Of a DNA stretch of 40,772 bases, positions 32,185-40,772 are shown piece by piece (position 1 is the first letter of the stretch; each line of letters opens with the position of its first letter). Location: positions 1 to 40,772 of the forward strand of contig NZ_JACICY010000018.1 in the NCBI RefSeq assembly GCF_014196055.1, written 5' to 3'. A program made the position numbers and the translations under genes. The notes below the pieces were generated by a model, which was given only the letters and a program-made list of their open reading frames with translations, was not told the DNA's origin and ran no database searches. Source of the DNA: Novosphingobium hassiacum (GTDB taxonomy: Bacteria; Pseudomonadota; Alphaproteobacteria; Sphingomonadales; Sphingomonadaceae).

Positions 32185-33660
32185 GTGAGCATCCTAAAGC
32201 AGAAGAATTCCCTCTATATCGGCGGCGAGTGGGTGCCGGCGGATCAGCAGGAAGTCGTGGTGAACCCGGCCGATGAGTCGGTCCTTGCCGAGGCGCCGGT
32301 GGGCGGGAGCGAACACGCCGATGCGGCGATCGGCGCAGCGCGCGATGCCTTCGACAACGGACCCTGGCGCAAGTTGTCTGCGCAAGAGCGCCAAGCCAAG
32401 CTGACGGTATTCCTCGATGCCATCGAACGGCGCCGGGAAGAGATCATCGCATTGATCGTGGCAGAAGCCGGCGCGACCCAAGGGATGGCCCGCTTCATGC
32501 AATATGCCATCCCCATGCAGCACGGCCAGGCGATGATCGAATACGCGTCGCGCCCGGCGATCACACCACTGCCCATCGAGACCACACCAAATGCCCAAGG
32601 CGGTATTACGCTCGGTGGCGGCGTACTGGTTCGCGACCCGGTCGGCGTGGTATCGGCGATCACGCCCTACAATTACCCGTTTTTTCTCAATGTCGGCAAA
32701 GCCATCCCCGCCCTTGCCGTAGGCAACACTGTAATACTCAAGCCTTCGCCGTTCACGCCGTTCGAAGCACTGATCCTTGGCGAAATCGCCGATGAGGCAG
32801 GATTGCCCAAAGGTGTTCTCAACATCGTGACCGGCGGCAAGGACGTCGGCGAGGCGTTGACCACGGACAAGCGCATCGACCTGGTGAGCTTTACCGGATC
32901 GGACGCGGTCGGTGCGGCCATTCAGGCGCAGTCGGCACCCACGCTCAAGCGCCTGCTGCTCGAACTTGGTGGCAAGTCTGCCCTTATTGTCCGCGAAGAT
33001 GCAGACCTTGAGGCGGCCGCAAACACCGGGATGATCAATATCACAGCGCATTGCGGACAAGGCTGCGCGCTGCTGACGCGCCACATCGTCCACAATTCGG
33101 TGCGGCGCCAATACGTGGAACTGGTGCGCCAGCGCATGGAGTCGCTCAAGATCGGCAACCCGGTCGATCCCAGCGTCACCTACGGCCCGCTGATCCGCGA
33201 AGCAGCGCGCGAGCGCACGTCTCGTTATGTGGACATCGCACTGGGCGAGGGGGCCAAACTCATCACCGGCGGAAAACGCCCGGCAGGTCTGGAGCGCGGT
33301 TTCTATTATGAACCGACCTTGTTCGATGATGTGCAGAACGGCTTTCGCATCGCGCAGGAGGAAGTGTTCGGACCGATTGGCGTGGTCATCGGCTATGACA
33401 CCGATGAGGAAGCAATCGCCATCGCCAACGATAGCGAGTTTGGCCTGAGCGGCGGGATCTTCTCGCGCAATGTTGGCCGGGCTTATGAGATGGCGCTCGA
33501 ACTGCGTACGGGCGGCGTACTGATAAACGGTGGGGCTGGGAGAATGTCGAGCCACGCGCCGTTCGGCGGAATCAAGCGTTCCGGCTATGGTCGCGAATAC
33601 GGCGTCGAGGGACTGAACGAGTTCACCAACATGAAGACGATTGGCTTCAAGGGCGGGTGA
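32185..33660 (+). CDS. Aldehyde dehydrogenase, NAD(P)-dependent
   Basis: 491 residues with every key feature of the family: oxyanion asparagine in TPYNYPFFLNVGKAIPALA (N163), cofactor loop VSFTGSDAVG, general base in LLLELGGKS (E260) and nucleophile in HCGQGCALLTR (C294). It oxidises an aldehyde to its acid or CoA-ready product in the cytoplasm. GTG 32185 follows AGGAG (32173-32177) at seven bases. It is transcribed alone from the region carrying two operator candidates and converges with the tetR gene, suggesting it belongs to the same regulon. Confidence 0.95.
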   Translation: MSILKQKNSLYIGGEWVPADQQEVVVNPADESVLAEAPVGGSEHADAAIGAARDAFDNGPWRKLSAQERQAKLTVFLDAIERRREEIIALIVAEAGATQGMARFMQYAIPMQHGQAMIEYASRPAITPLPIETTPNAQGGITLGGGVLVRDPVGVVSAITPYNYPFFLNVGKAIPALAVGNTVILKPSPFTPFEALILGEIADEAGLPKGVLNIVTGGKDVGEALTTDKRIDLVSFTGSDAVGAAIQAQSAPTLKRLLLELGGKSALIVREDADLEAAANTGMINITAHCGQGCALLTRHIVHNSVRRQYVELVRQRMESLKIGNPVDPSVTYGPLIREAARERTSRYVDIALGEGAKLITGGKRPAGLERGFYYEPTLFDDVQNGFRIAQEEVFGPIGVVIGYDTDEEAIAIANDSEFGLSGGIFSRNVGRAYEMALELRTGGVLINGGAGRMSSHAPFGGIKRSGYGREYGVEGLNEFTNMKTIGFKGG

Positions 33661-33732
33661 GCCATAGCTATTCTGTCGGGGATGGTGTGACGTCACCGAC
33701 CCGGACGGGATGGTGCGTGGCCACAGAGTCTG

Positions 33733-34380
33733 TCAGTCCCCCGGCGCGTCGACGCCTTGCGGGCTCGACACGCCACGCAAAAGGATCGTGACGAGATCGT
33801 CGATGAAACGGTCAGCCGTTTCTGCCAACCGCGCACGCATCTGCGGCGGTGTGGCCGATACGCGATTGCTCACTGCGCCGATCAAGACATCGAGGATCAG
33901 CGCCGGTGACACATCCGTCGGTATTTCGCCGCGTGTCATGGCCCGACGAACGAGCAAACGTGCCTCTCGCATAATCCGCTCGCGATAGGGTTCGAGCGCA
34001 ATGCGCACATCCTCATACTGGCGGTCCGCCTGCAGCATGAGACCGATGCTGCCGTGAGGCCCGGTCAAAGTCTGCATGTAGCTGTGGGCGAGCTGGCGCA
34101 GGTCTTCACGCAAGCTGCCATTGTCAATGTTATCAACACTGATCCACCGCGCCGCCAGAGCTTCGCGCAGCAGATCTCCCCGGCTGGCCCAGCGGCTGTA
34201 CAATGCAGCCTTGCCGACCGATGCGCTTTTGGCAAGGGCATCGAAGGAAAAGCCGTTCCACCCCCCCTGTCCATAGATGTCGAGCGCGACATCGAACACG
34301 CGCTCTTCGAGTCCCGGATCGCGCGGTCGACCGCGTGAACGCTTGTGCTCGGGGGTTAGCTGCTTCGAACTGTTATTCAC
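33733..34380 (-). CDS. TetR-family transcriptional regulator
   Basis: 215 residues from GTG 34380. The N-terminal DNA-binding domain is clear (about residues 19-65): RVFDVALDIYGQGGWNGFSF then KSASVGKAALYSRWASRGDLL. The C-terminal ligand domain ends in a VSNRVSATPP segment and resembles TetR_C_11-type regulators. Such proteins release DNA when a pathway compound or acyl-CoA binds. It lies amid the catabolic genes, so it is the best candidate for the shared operators at 29035, 32024, 32120 and 37725. No copy of that motif is visible before its own gene. The ribosome site is weak. Confidence 0.9.
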   Translation of the reverse strand: MNNSSKQLTPEHKRSRGRPRDPGLEERVFDVALDIYGQGGWNGFSFDALAKSASVGKAALYSRWASRGDLLREALAARWISVDNIDNGSLREDLRQLAHSYMQTLTGPHGSIGLMLQADRQYEDVRIALEPYRERIMREARLLVRRAMTRGEIPTDVSPALILDVLIGAVSNRVSATPPQMRARLAETADRFIDDLVTILLRGVSSPQGVDAPGD

Positions 34381-34485
34381 GCAGGCGGACTACCAGAGGC
34401 GGGGCCTTGGCTCAAGAGAGGCGCGGCGCCTTTGAGTGATAGCCTTTTTCCGCCCAGAAAGCCGAAGTGATATCGGTCTTGCTTA

Positions 34486-35439
34486 GAGCCCGATCCGAAA
34501 TTAAGTTGAGTGGTATCAGCGGGTTAGCTTGACGCTTGCCCAAGTCGTTGATTCAGCGGTTTTGCAACGGACCGAGGGAAATCAACGATGTGGACCGACA
34601 CCACTCGGGCGCAATATGCTCGTGCTGGACTGGCTTTGCCAAGTGATTTGACCGATGCGGAATGGTCGGTGCTTGAGCCGCTCTTTCCTCCACCCTCCCA
34701 CGTGGGCCGGCCGCGCAAATGGCCGCTGCGGCGGATTGTCGAGGCGATCCTATATCTGCTGCGCGGTGGGCTGCCGTGGCGGATGCTGCCGCCCTGCTTT
34801 CCGCCGGTCTCGACGGTGCGGCGCTGGTTTTACCTGTGGCGCGACAACAAACTATGGCTCTCGCTCAATCATGCCCTGCTGCTGTCGGCTCGTGAAGCGG
34901 CTGGTCGCGAAGCATCGCCCAGCGCCGGCGTGATCGATAGCCAGAGCGCGAAAACCACGGAAAGCGGCGGCCCTCGCGGCTATGACGCGGGCAAGAAGAT
35001 CAAGGGCCGCAAACGCCACATCCTCACCGACACCGAAGGCAATCTGGTCCACGCCGTAATCCACACCGCCGACATTCAGGACCGCGACGGAGCGCCGCTG
35101 GTGCTGCGTGAGATCATCCGGCGCTTCCCCTGGCTGCGCCATGTCTTTGCCGATGGTGGCTATGCTGGCGACAAGCTTCGGGATGCACTGCGGCGTATCG
35201 GCAAATGGACCATTGAGATCGTCAAGCGATCCGATGTTGCAAAGGGCTTCGTGGTTCTCCCGCGCCGTTGGGTCGTCGAGCGAACACTCGCCTGGCTGAA
35301 CCGCAACCGCCGCCTCGCCAAGGACTTCGAGCAGACCATCGCCTCGGCAACCGCCTGGCTGTTCATCGCTTCGATCCAGCTCTTCGCCCGCCGTATCGCA
35401 AGGCTATGAAATCACGTCGAATAATTAAGAATCAGACTC
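34486..35439 (+). mobile_element. IS5-family insertion sequence, IS1031-like, complete
   Basis: A 954-base element with imperfect inverted repeats: left GAGCCCGATCCGAAATTAAG, right (reverse complement) GAGTCTGATTCTTAATTATT. TTA is duplicated at 34483-34485 and 35440-35442, as expected for the TNA target of this group. It lies between tetR and the nitronate monooxygenase gene and may have separated the latter from its promoter. Confidence 0.85.
34588..35409 (+). CDS. IS5-family transposase
   Basis: 273 residues in one frame. An N-terminal DUF4096-like part (LTDAEWSVLEPLFPPPSHVG) leads to a DDE domain: GVIDSQSAKTTESGG, VFADGGYAGDKL and WVVERTLAWLNRNRRL. It appears intact and should be able to move its element. 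Confidence 0.95.
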   Translation: MWTDTTRAQYARAGLALPSDLTDAEWSVLEPLFPPPSHVGRPRKWPLRRIVEAILYLLRGGLPWRMLPPCFPPVSTVRRWFYLWRDNKLWLSLNHALLLSAREAAGREASPSAGVIDSQSAKTTESGGPRGYDAGKKIKGRKRHILTDTEGNLVHAVIHTADIQDRDGAPLVLREIIRRFPWLRHVFADGGYAGDKLRDALRRIGKWTIEIVKRSDVAKGFVVLPRRWVVERTLAWLNRNRRLAKDFEQTIASATAWLFIASIQLFARRIARL

Positions 35440-35579
35440 TTACAAGATTGGCCAGGTGCCCTCCCTCGTGAGCCGTGACGGCAATTAATGACCGCGATCC
35501 GACCCCGGCGTTGACTGGTGCTTGTCTTGACCTTCGCTGAAATTTACCGCATTGAATAACGGACGAATGGAGACTGAAA

Positions 35580-36700
35580 TTGATCAGGTCGATCGCCGAG
35601 ATGACAGGAGCGGAGTTCCCACTCTTCGCCTTCAGCCATTGCCGTGATGTGGTGGCAGCCGTTAGTCGGGCAGGTGGCCTCGGCGTTCTGGGTGGCAGCA
35701 GCTTTACGCCCGAGTCACTTGAGGAGGAGCTGCGCTGGATTGACGCGAACGTCGACGTCAAACCGTATGGCATCGACATACTGATCCCCGAAAACATCGA
35801 TGTTCAGCGCGGCGTAACTGGTGCAGCGCTGGCAGAGCGCATTCCGATACAGCATCGGAAGTTCGCCGCCGATCTGCTCCGTAGTCATGGTATCGATGCG
35901 ACCGAAGACGATGTCGTGTCTGCCGAACTGCCCGCGATTGCTCCGGAAATCGGTGAGTCGTTGATGGATGTGGCGTTCCGTCATCCCATTCGGCTTATTG
36001 CCAATGCGCTTGGCATTGCACCATCATCGATGATTGAAAGAGCGCGCGCGCATGGTGTTCCAGTCGCAGCGCTTGTCGGGGCAAAGGAACATGCGATCCG
36101 CCAGGTCAGGGCAGGGGTCGATATCATCGTCGCGCAAGGGACGGAAGCCGGCGGCCATTGCGGCGAAGTGTCGACGTTAGTGCTGATTCCCGAAGTCGTG
36201 CGCGCGCTTCGGGATTATGGTTCGCCCCCGGTGCTGGCTGCCGGCGGCATCGTAACAGGCGAGCAAATGGCCGCGTGCATGGCGATGGGCGCTGCGGGCG
36301 CTTGGACCGGATCAGTCTGGCGGCCACCACTGAGTCGGAAACGAGCGAGGCAATCCGCGAAAAGATCATCACCGCTTCGTCACGTGATACGGTCCGGTCA
36401 ATCTATCGGACGGGCAAGCCATCGCGCCAGCTTAAGTCCGCATGGACCAACGCGTGGGAGGGAACGGACAGTCCCGGCAAGCTTGGGATGCCGATGATGG
36501 GCATGATTTCCAAGCCGGCTTTCGCGAAGATCGACAAGGCGGCTCTTGCCGGGAACGTGCAGGCAAAGGAATTGGTTAGTTATTGGGTCGGACAAGGCGT
36601 AGGACTGATCAGCGGCGTCGCGTCAGCCGGGAGTGTAGTGCAGACCTTCAAGGAAGAATTCCTGGACGCGTCCGAACGTCTGAACGGATTTCTGGGCTAG
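35580..36700 (+). pseudogene. Nitronate monooxygenase-like gene, frameshifted
   Basis: The first frame (from TTG 35580, GGAG seven bases upstream) encodes a TIM-barrel FMN protein of the 2-nitropropane dioxygenase family: AGGLGVLGGSSF near the start, GVDIIVAQGTEAGGHCG with the FMN phosphate-binding part, and PVLAAGGIVTGEQMAACMAMGAAGAWTGS. Just after this, near 36315-36325, the frame breaks: the family continuation ATTESETSEAIREK is found one frame over and runs to 36700 (ending ASERLNGFLG). One missing base, perhaps a T in the TGGCGGCC stretch, explains it. Either the gene is dead or there is a sequencing error. Intact members oxidise nitronates or act on related flavin substrates. Confidence 0.85.
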
Positions 36701-36726
36701 CTCGATTGTGTACGATAACGCTCGAG

Positions 36727-36744
36727 CCCATACCCATACCCATA
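36727..36744. repeat. Short tandem repeat (CCCATA)x3
   Basis: Three perfect copies of CCCATA between the end of the nitronate monooxygenase remnant and the convergent crotonase gene. Such a repeat can vary in copy number; no gene is affected. Confidence 0.7.
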
Positions 36745-36782
36745 TGCTTTTGCCGTGCGGTCCGTCCGCATCGTCTGGCCTG

Positions 36783-37592
36783 TTAGCGCCCGGTCCAGTG
36801 CGGCGCCCGCTTTTCAACGAAGGCACGCGAGCCTTCCTTCGTATCGTCGGATTGCATCAGCCCTGCGGTTTCTTTTGCACTGAGCGCCCAAAATGGTTCG
36901 TCGGACGCGATACGCCCATCCGCGATGCCGAGCGCGATGCGCTTGGACGCCTGAACAGACAGCGGTGCGTTGATCGCGATGCGATTGGCAAGCTCCAGCG
37001 CCTTGTAGAGCAACTCGTGGCCGGGCACCACGGCATTCACCAGTCCAAGTTCGAGCGCCCTATGCGCGGTGATCGGATCGCCCGTCAGCAGGATTTCCAT
37101 CGCCACTTTAGGCGACACCTGCTGCGCCAGGCGAAACGCACCGCCCGCGCCGGCGCAGAGGCCGCGCTTGACTTCGGGAAGGCCGAAGGTGGCAGTCTCG
37201 GACGCAACAGCCAGATCGCTCGCCAGCGTCAGTTCGGTGCCGCCTCCCAACGCGACGCCATTGACCGCCGCGATCGTCGGCTTGCTCACCGCATGACTCA
37301 CGTAACCTGCAAAACCCCAGGCGATATGGTCTGGGTTTTCAGGTCGCATCGGCTCGCCGCGGGCCAGAGCCTTGAGGTCTGCGCCAGCGCAAAAGGCCTG
37401 GTCGCCCGAACCGGTCAGAACGATGGCCCTTACGGAAGCGTCGGCCTGTGCTTCCTCGAGCGCTTCTCCGATACCCATATGAACCGCAAGGTTGATCGCA
37501 TTTCGGGCCTGGGGCCGATTGATTGTAACAATCATCACATGGCCCCGGCGCTCTACCAGCACCGCCGGTGCGGCCGCTTCATTGGTACCCAC
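36783..37592 (-). CDS. Enoyl-CoA hydratase/isomerase family protein
   Basis: 269 residues. Both acids of classical hydratases are present (NGVALGGGTELTLASD; ATFGLPEVKRGL), as is the QAFCAGADLKALARG oxyanion loop, so it probably hydrates a 2-enoyl-CoA. AGGAG at 37599-37603 abuts an ATG at 37598 without any spacing but is six bases from GTG 37592, so I prefer GTG. It diverges from the TonB receptor gene over a palindrome-rich region. Confidence 0.92.
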   Translation of the reverse strand: MGTNEAAAPAVLVERRGHVMIVTINRPQARNAINLAVHMGIGEALEEAQADASVRAIVLTGSGDQAFCAGADLKALARGEPMRPENPDHIAWGFAGYVSHAVSKPTIAAVNGVALGGGTELTLASDLAVASETATFGLPEVKRGLCAGAGGAFRLAQQVSPKVAMEILLTGDPITAHRALELGLVNAVVPGHELLYKALELANRIAINAPLSVQASKRIALGIADGRIASDEPFWALSAKETAGLMQSDDTKEGSRAFVEKRAPHWTGR

Positions 37593-37698
37593 AAACATCT
37601 CCTGATTACGCGTTGCGCGGCCACGGTGCAGCAGCGCGGGTTAGCGCGATTGCTTTCGCAAGCCACGAATGCCTTGGCGACCCCATCGCATCCGCCGC

Positions 37699-37723
37699 CA
37701 AGATGGCAAACATTGCCATCTTG
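37699..37723. promoter_or_regulatory. Perfect 11-base inverted repeat upstream of the TonB receptor gene
   Basis: CAAGATGGCAA and TTGCCATCTTG flank ACA. It lies between divergent genes and overlaps the TTGATT -35 candidate at 37721, so it looks like an operator distinct from the TetR-like motif next to it. Confidence 0.65.
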
Positions 37724-37748
37724 ATTATACAAGTAATAGAATTATAAC
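37721..37748 (+). promoter_or_regulatory. Promoter candidate of the TonB receptor gene with operator motif
   Basis: TTGATT (37721-37726) and TATAAC (37743-37748) are 16 bases apart. The spacer holds TTATACAAGTAATA (37725-37738), the reverse-orientation form of the motif seen at 29035 and 32120. Confidence 0.5.
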
Positions 37749-37789
37749 ATTATAACCTAGTTAGCAAGGTGGGAATCAGGGAGAGATTG

Positions 37790-40087
37790 ATGAGCAAGAT
37801 GCAAAGTGGGGCGTCGCTAGTGGCATTGGCCTGCGCGACAATGATTTCGTCGCTATGGACGGACGTGGCTCGGGCGCAATCGACGGACGAGGGCATTGCC
37901 GACATCGTCGTAACAGCACGCAAGCGTGCCGAGAGTCTGCAAAACGTGCCGATCGCCGTAACTGCGCTGGATTCGGTGGCGCTCAAGAATCAATCGGTCC
38001 AGAGCGTCAAGGACGTGCAGTACCAGACTCCGTCGCTCGTCATCGCGCCTACCAATGCTGACCGCAACAGCCTGACTGTCAGCATTCGCGGGCAAAGCGT
38101 CGCGGACACGCTTCTGACGGTAGACCCGGCAATCGGCATTTACATCGACGGCGTGAACTTCGCCAAGACAGTCGGCACCGAGCTGGCTTCGCTAGTGGAC
38201 GTGGAGCGGGTGGAAGTGCTTAAAGGGCCGCAGGGAACGCTGTTCGGGCGCAACACAACCGGTGGCGCGCTTAGCATCACAACAAAGATGCCAACCTACA
38301 CCTTCGGTGGCGAACTGATCGGTCGCACCGACTATTACGGTCGGGCAGGTGGTTCGATTGTCCTGAACTTGCCGATCAGTGACGACGTCCTCGCCCTCCG
38401 GCTGGTTGGCAGCTACGATCGGCGAGACTCGTTCGGCAAGAATCGGATAGACGGGTTGGGCATCGGGGGTGACCTTGATGGCGGCTCAATTCGCGGGACC
38501 CTGCTTTGGAATGCCTCCGACGCCATCGAAGTGGTCTTGCGGGGTGATTACAACAAAACGTCCACCTCGGCCCAGGCGTTCAAGGCTCGTGAACTGTTCA
38601 TCGCCGCACCTGGCTCACGCGCAGCTGCGGGCGCCATTCTCGCCGACCGTGGTGCCACAACATTAGCCGGAGCCCGTCTTGCCTACATCGCGGACGGCAA
38701 CACCGACAAGTTCTGGGATGCGAATCAGAACGTAACGCCGTCCCACTCGCGCGTGAAGTCGTATGGCGGGTCCGGGACAATCACCGTGGACCTTGGCGAT
38801 AGCACGCAGCTGAAGTCGATCACGTCTTATCGTCGGCTTACGCGCGATACGCTGATGGACATGGATGGCTCACGCTACAACCTCCTCGAGGTCAACGGCC
38901 TTACCTCGCAAAAGCTTTTCGCGCAGGAAGGCCAACTGACCGGCAAGTTGCTCGATGAAAGCGTCGACTGGATCATTGGCGGCTTTTATTCACACGAGAC
39001 CGGCAACGACGGTACCCGCACTTTTGCACTCAAGAGCTTGGGGCTTCCCAGAAACGTCGTCGATGGCGACGTGATTAACAAGAGTATCGCGGGCTTCGGC
39101 CAGTTCACCTGGCGCTTTGTCGACAAGCTCAGCTTTACCGGTGGTCTGCGTTACACCAAGGACACCAAATCACTGATCTCTCGCAACCGCGCACTGTCGA
39201 CGCCGATCACCTGCCAAGTGCCAAGCCCTGATACGCCAGGCGTTTGCCAGCGTACGTTCAAGGATAGTTGGGACGACATGTCGTACACCGCGGTGCTGGA
39301 CTACCAGCCACGCGACGGCCTGTTGTTGTACGCAAAGACCAGCCGCGGCTTCCGTTCGGGCGGCTTCAACCTGCGCGGTTCGATCGACCCGCAGACCTTC
39401 CTGCCGTTTGAGCCGGAAAATGTTACAGATTATGAAGTCGGCTTGAAGGCAGACCTGCTCGACAGGCACCTGCGCCTCAATCTTGCCGGATATCGTTCGT
39501 CATACAAGGACATCCAGCGCTCGGTGGTTGTACCATCGGGCAACGGCTCCGGCATTTCGACCGTGATCCAGAATGCAGCATCAGCGAGGATCAACGGCCT
39601 GGAAGCAGAAATCACGGCCAAACCTACACAAGCGCTGACTCTTCGGGCGACCGGCGCCATGACGGATGCCAAGTATTCGAGATACGTGAACGGCTTGGGC
39701 GCAGACCTTTCAGGCCTCAAATTCCCCTTTACCCCCAAGTGGACCTACACACTGTCGGCCGGCTATGATTTCCCGCTGGATAACGGCCCGTTGCACATCC
39801 AGGCCGACTGGGGGTGGCAGGACGACATCTACTTCTTCCCAGACAGCCTGTTCAACGGGACGAACGGCTTGCCCGATTTGCGTGGACAAAAGGCTTACGG
39901 CTTGCTGAACGGGCGTATCTCCAAGTCGTTTGAGAAGGAGCGCTTTGAAGTGGCATTCTTCGTCAGAAATGCACTCAACAAAAAGTATTATGCGGCCGGC
40001 CTCGACACCGGAAGCAGCCTCGGCTTTAGCTCAGGCATTCCGGGCGATCCGCGCCTCGTCGGTGCCGAGGCTTCCATCAAGTTCTGA
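37790..40087 (+). CDS. TonB-dependent outer-membrane receptor
   Basis: 765 residues from ATG 37790, with AGGGAG six bases upstream. A signal peptide (hydrophobic to about residue 28, cleavage near VARAQ) is followed by a TonB-box-like ADIVVTARKRAESLQNVPIA, the plug domain (LTVSIRGQS; VERVEVLKGPQGTLFGRNTTGGALSI) and a 22-strand-type barrel ending in the aromatic-rich GAEASIKF. Such receptors import large or scarce substrates with energy from TonB; in sphingomonads many take up aromatic or steroid-like compounds and oligosaccharides. The catabolic neighbours suggest an organic acid or its precursor rather than iron, but the ligand is unknown. Confidence 0.95.
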   Translation: MSKMQSGASLVALACATMISSLWTDVARAQSTDEGIADIVVTARKRAESLQNVPIAVTALDSVALKNQSVQSVKDVQYQTPSLVIAPTNADRNSLTVSIRGQSVADTLLTVDPAIGIYIDGVNFAKTVGTELASLVDVERVEVLKGPQGTLFGRNTTGGALSITTKMPTYTFGGELIGRTDYYGRAGGSIVLNLPISDDVLALRLVGSYDRRDSFGKNRIDGLGIGGDLDGGSIRGTLLWNASDAIEVVLRGDYNKTSTSAQAFKARELFIAAPGSRAAAGAILADRGATTLAGARLAYIADGNTDKFWDANQNVTPSHSRVKSYGGSGTITVDLGDSTQLKSITSYRRLTRDTLMDMDGSRYNLLEVNGLTSQKLFAQEGQLTGKLLDESVDWIIGGFYSHETGNDGTRTFALKSLGLPRNVVDGDVINKSIAGFGQFTWRFVDKLSFTGGLRYTKDTKSLISRNRALSTPITCQVPSPDTPGVCQRTFKDSWDDMSYTAVLDYQPRDGLLLYAKTSRGFRSGGFNLRGSIDPQTFLPFEPENVTDYEVGLKADLLDRHLRLNLAGYRSSYKDIQRSVVVPSGNGSGISTVIQNAASARINGLEAEITAKPTQALTLRATGAMTDAKYSRYVNGLGADLSGLKFPFTPKWTYTLSAGYDFPLDNGPLHIQADWGWQDDIYFFPDSLFNGTNGLPDLRGQKAYGLLNGRISKSFEKERFEVAFFVRNALNKKYYAAGLDTGSSLGFSSGIPGDPRLVGAEASIKF

Positions 40088-40101
40088 TCGGCAAGCAGAG
40101 G

Positions 40102-40122
40102 GGGGGCGCTCGTGGCGCCCCC
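40102..40122 (+). terminator. GC hairpin after the TonB receptor gene
   Basis: GGGGGCGC pairs with GCGCCCCC over TCGTG, 15 bases after the stop. No T-run follows. Confidence 0.6.
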
Positions 40123-40142
40123 GCCTTCACGAACACATCAAA

Positions 40143-40169
40143 GGCCGTGGCAGTTTTTCTGTCACGGCC
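40143..40169 (+). terminator. Second hairpin after the TonB receptor gene
   Basis: GGCCGTG pairs with CACGGCC, with inner CAG/CTG around TTTTT. It may stop read-through from the first hairpin. Confidence 0.5.
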
Positions 40170-40772
40170 AGTGCTTTATGTATCTTATTTTTCGGGCTGG
40201 CTGCGGAAGTACGGCACGCGCTTCTTGTGCGGCGATGGCAAGTTCCGTCAGGGCGACGAGAGATCAAGTCGCGGCCTGGTTTGCAAGGCCCCCCGTGCAA
40301 TCGCGCACTGATCGATTGCAAGACTTGCTTCGATCTTACGCCGGCTCCGTTGGAGGGGTGGAGCAAGAAACGGGACGCTGAGCGTCGTGCAGTGAAGCTT
40401 ACCCACCATGAGTGCCTCGGGAAGCCCTGAGGCACAGAGCCTCGCGCACGGCGGGCTGGTTGTCCGCCCCGTAAGTCGACGCAGTCCGTGCGGCTTTCCC
40501 GAGACGGGGCCCTTTTGGCCCATCACACCGCTGCTCGCGAGTTACTATGCTATTGCAGGGCTCGCACCTTGCTTGTGATAGGCCAACGTCAATACCGGAC
40601 AACGCTCTTGATCGAGCGCCAGACCGGGCGACTCTTTACGAGCGTGGCTGGACGGCGCTTGTCGGAGCTGGCCCAGAATGTCGCGCGGCGATCTGGATGA
40701 GAAAGCGCGACAATCAAGATGAGAATCCGGTGTGTTGGGATCGGCGTAGGGCGTAGCCCGAAGCCGATCCCA
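40170..40772. other. No supported gene
   Basis: Short frames are present on both strands, but none has a convincing ribosome site or recognisable family. A frame at 40488-40700 with LLIERQTGRL very weakly recalls IS30-type transposases. Hairpins occur at 40412-40435 (GTGCCTC/GAGGCAC) and at the very end of the window. Confidence 0.4.
40736..40772. repeat. Strong stem-loop at window end
   Basis: TGGGATCGGC (40736-40745) mirrors GCCGATCCCA (40763-40772), with an inner GGGC/GCCC. It reaches the last base, so it may extend further. It could be a terminator, a repetitive palindrome or the end of a mobile element. Confidence 0.55.

Noticed and set aside
32194..33696. 500-codon minus-strand frame
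   Set aside because: Antisense shadow of the aldehyde dehydrogenase gene, which has all its catalytic residues.
36708..37724. 338-codon plus-strand frame
   Set aside because: Antisense to the crotonase gene at 36783-37592; no recognisable domain.
1..40772. CRISPR array, rRNA or tRNA genes
   Set aside because: No regularly spaced repeat-spacer pattern beyond the three short iterons, and no rRNA or tRNA-like sequence noticed by eye.

Overview
The window looks like DNA from a sphingomonad-type alphaproteobacterium (Sphingomonadales such as Novosphingobium or Sphingobium). This rests on GC-rich coding with strong AGGAG ribosome sites, the DUF736/DUF2493/DUF2840/strawberry-notch set typical of mobile elements in these bacteria, a large TonB receptor and acyl-CoA catabolism genes. 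It is an inference from gene content; no rRNA or tRNA gene was seen.

Layout. (1) 1-4239: left part of a mobile-element backbone: the C-terminal part of a strawberry-notch-type helicase (5' end outside the window), a Toprim protein and a DUF2493 protein, with a hairpin-rich leader before the last. (2) About 4240-12640: a cargo block that looks like a defence island. It holds a 2076-residue protein with an N-terminal PD-(D/E)xK-like nuclease domain, a STAND/NACHT-type NTPase core and a very long helical C-terminus, followed by a 263-residue partner of unknown function. An 844-bp IS5-family element with clean ends has inserted near the 3' end of the large gene and cut off its last 56 codons, which can still be read on the other side. 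(3) About 13376-24202: transfer and replication module: small secreted and membrane proteins, DUF736, HU, an AlpA-like HTH protein, RepA, three iteron-like repeats, DUF2840, a TraF protease/DUF736/lytic transglycosylase run with no stop codons between the parts, relaxase, coupling protein and a CopG-like protein. It resembles Tn4371-type integrative conjugative elements, but parA and the trb mating-pair genes are not seen.

(4) 24518-40087: a catabolic region: acyl-CoA dehydrogenase plus APH-like kinase (a split ACAD10/11 arrangement), a bifunctional enoyl-CoA hydratase/3-hydroxyacyl-CoA dehydrogenase, two other crotonases, a Gfo/Idh oxidoreductase, an unusual SDR, an aldehyde dehydrogenase, a TetR regulator, a frameshifted nitronate monooxygenase and a TonB-dependent receptor. 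A second IS5-family element (954 bp, TTA duplication) sits between tetR and the monooxygenase. Four intergenic regions share a motif close to TAAACWTGTTATA, so these genes may form one TetR-controlled regulon for import and beta-oxidation-like breakdown of an unknown acid. The last 600 bases hold hairpins but no gene I can support.

The most interesting item is the two-gene STAND-nuclease locus at 4600-12463, with its overlapping partner gene and IS-truncated C-terminus. Next are the stop-less TraF/DUF736/transglycosylase frame and the shared operator motif.
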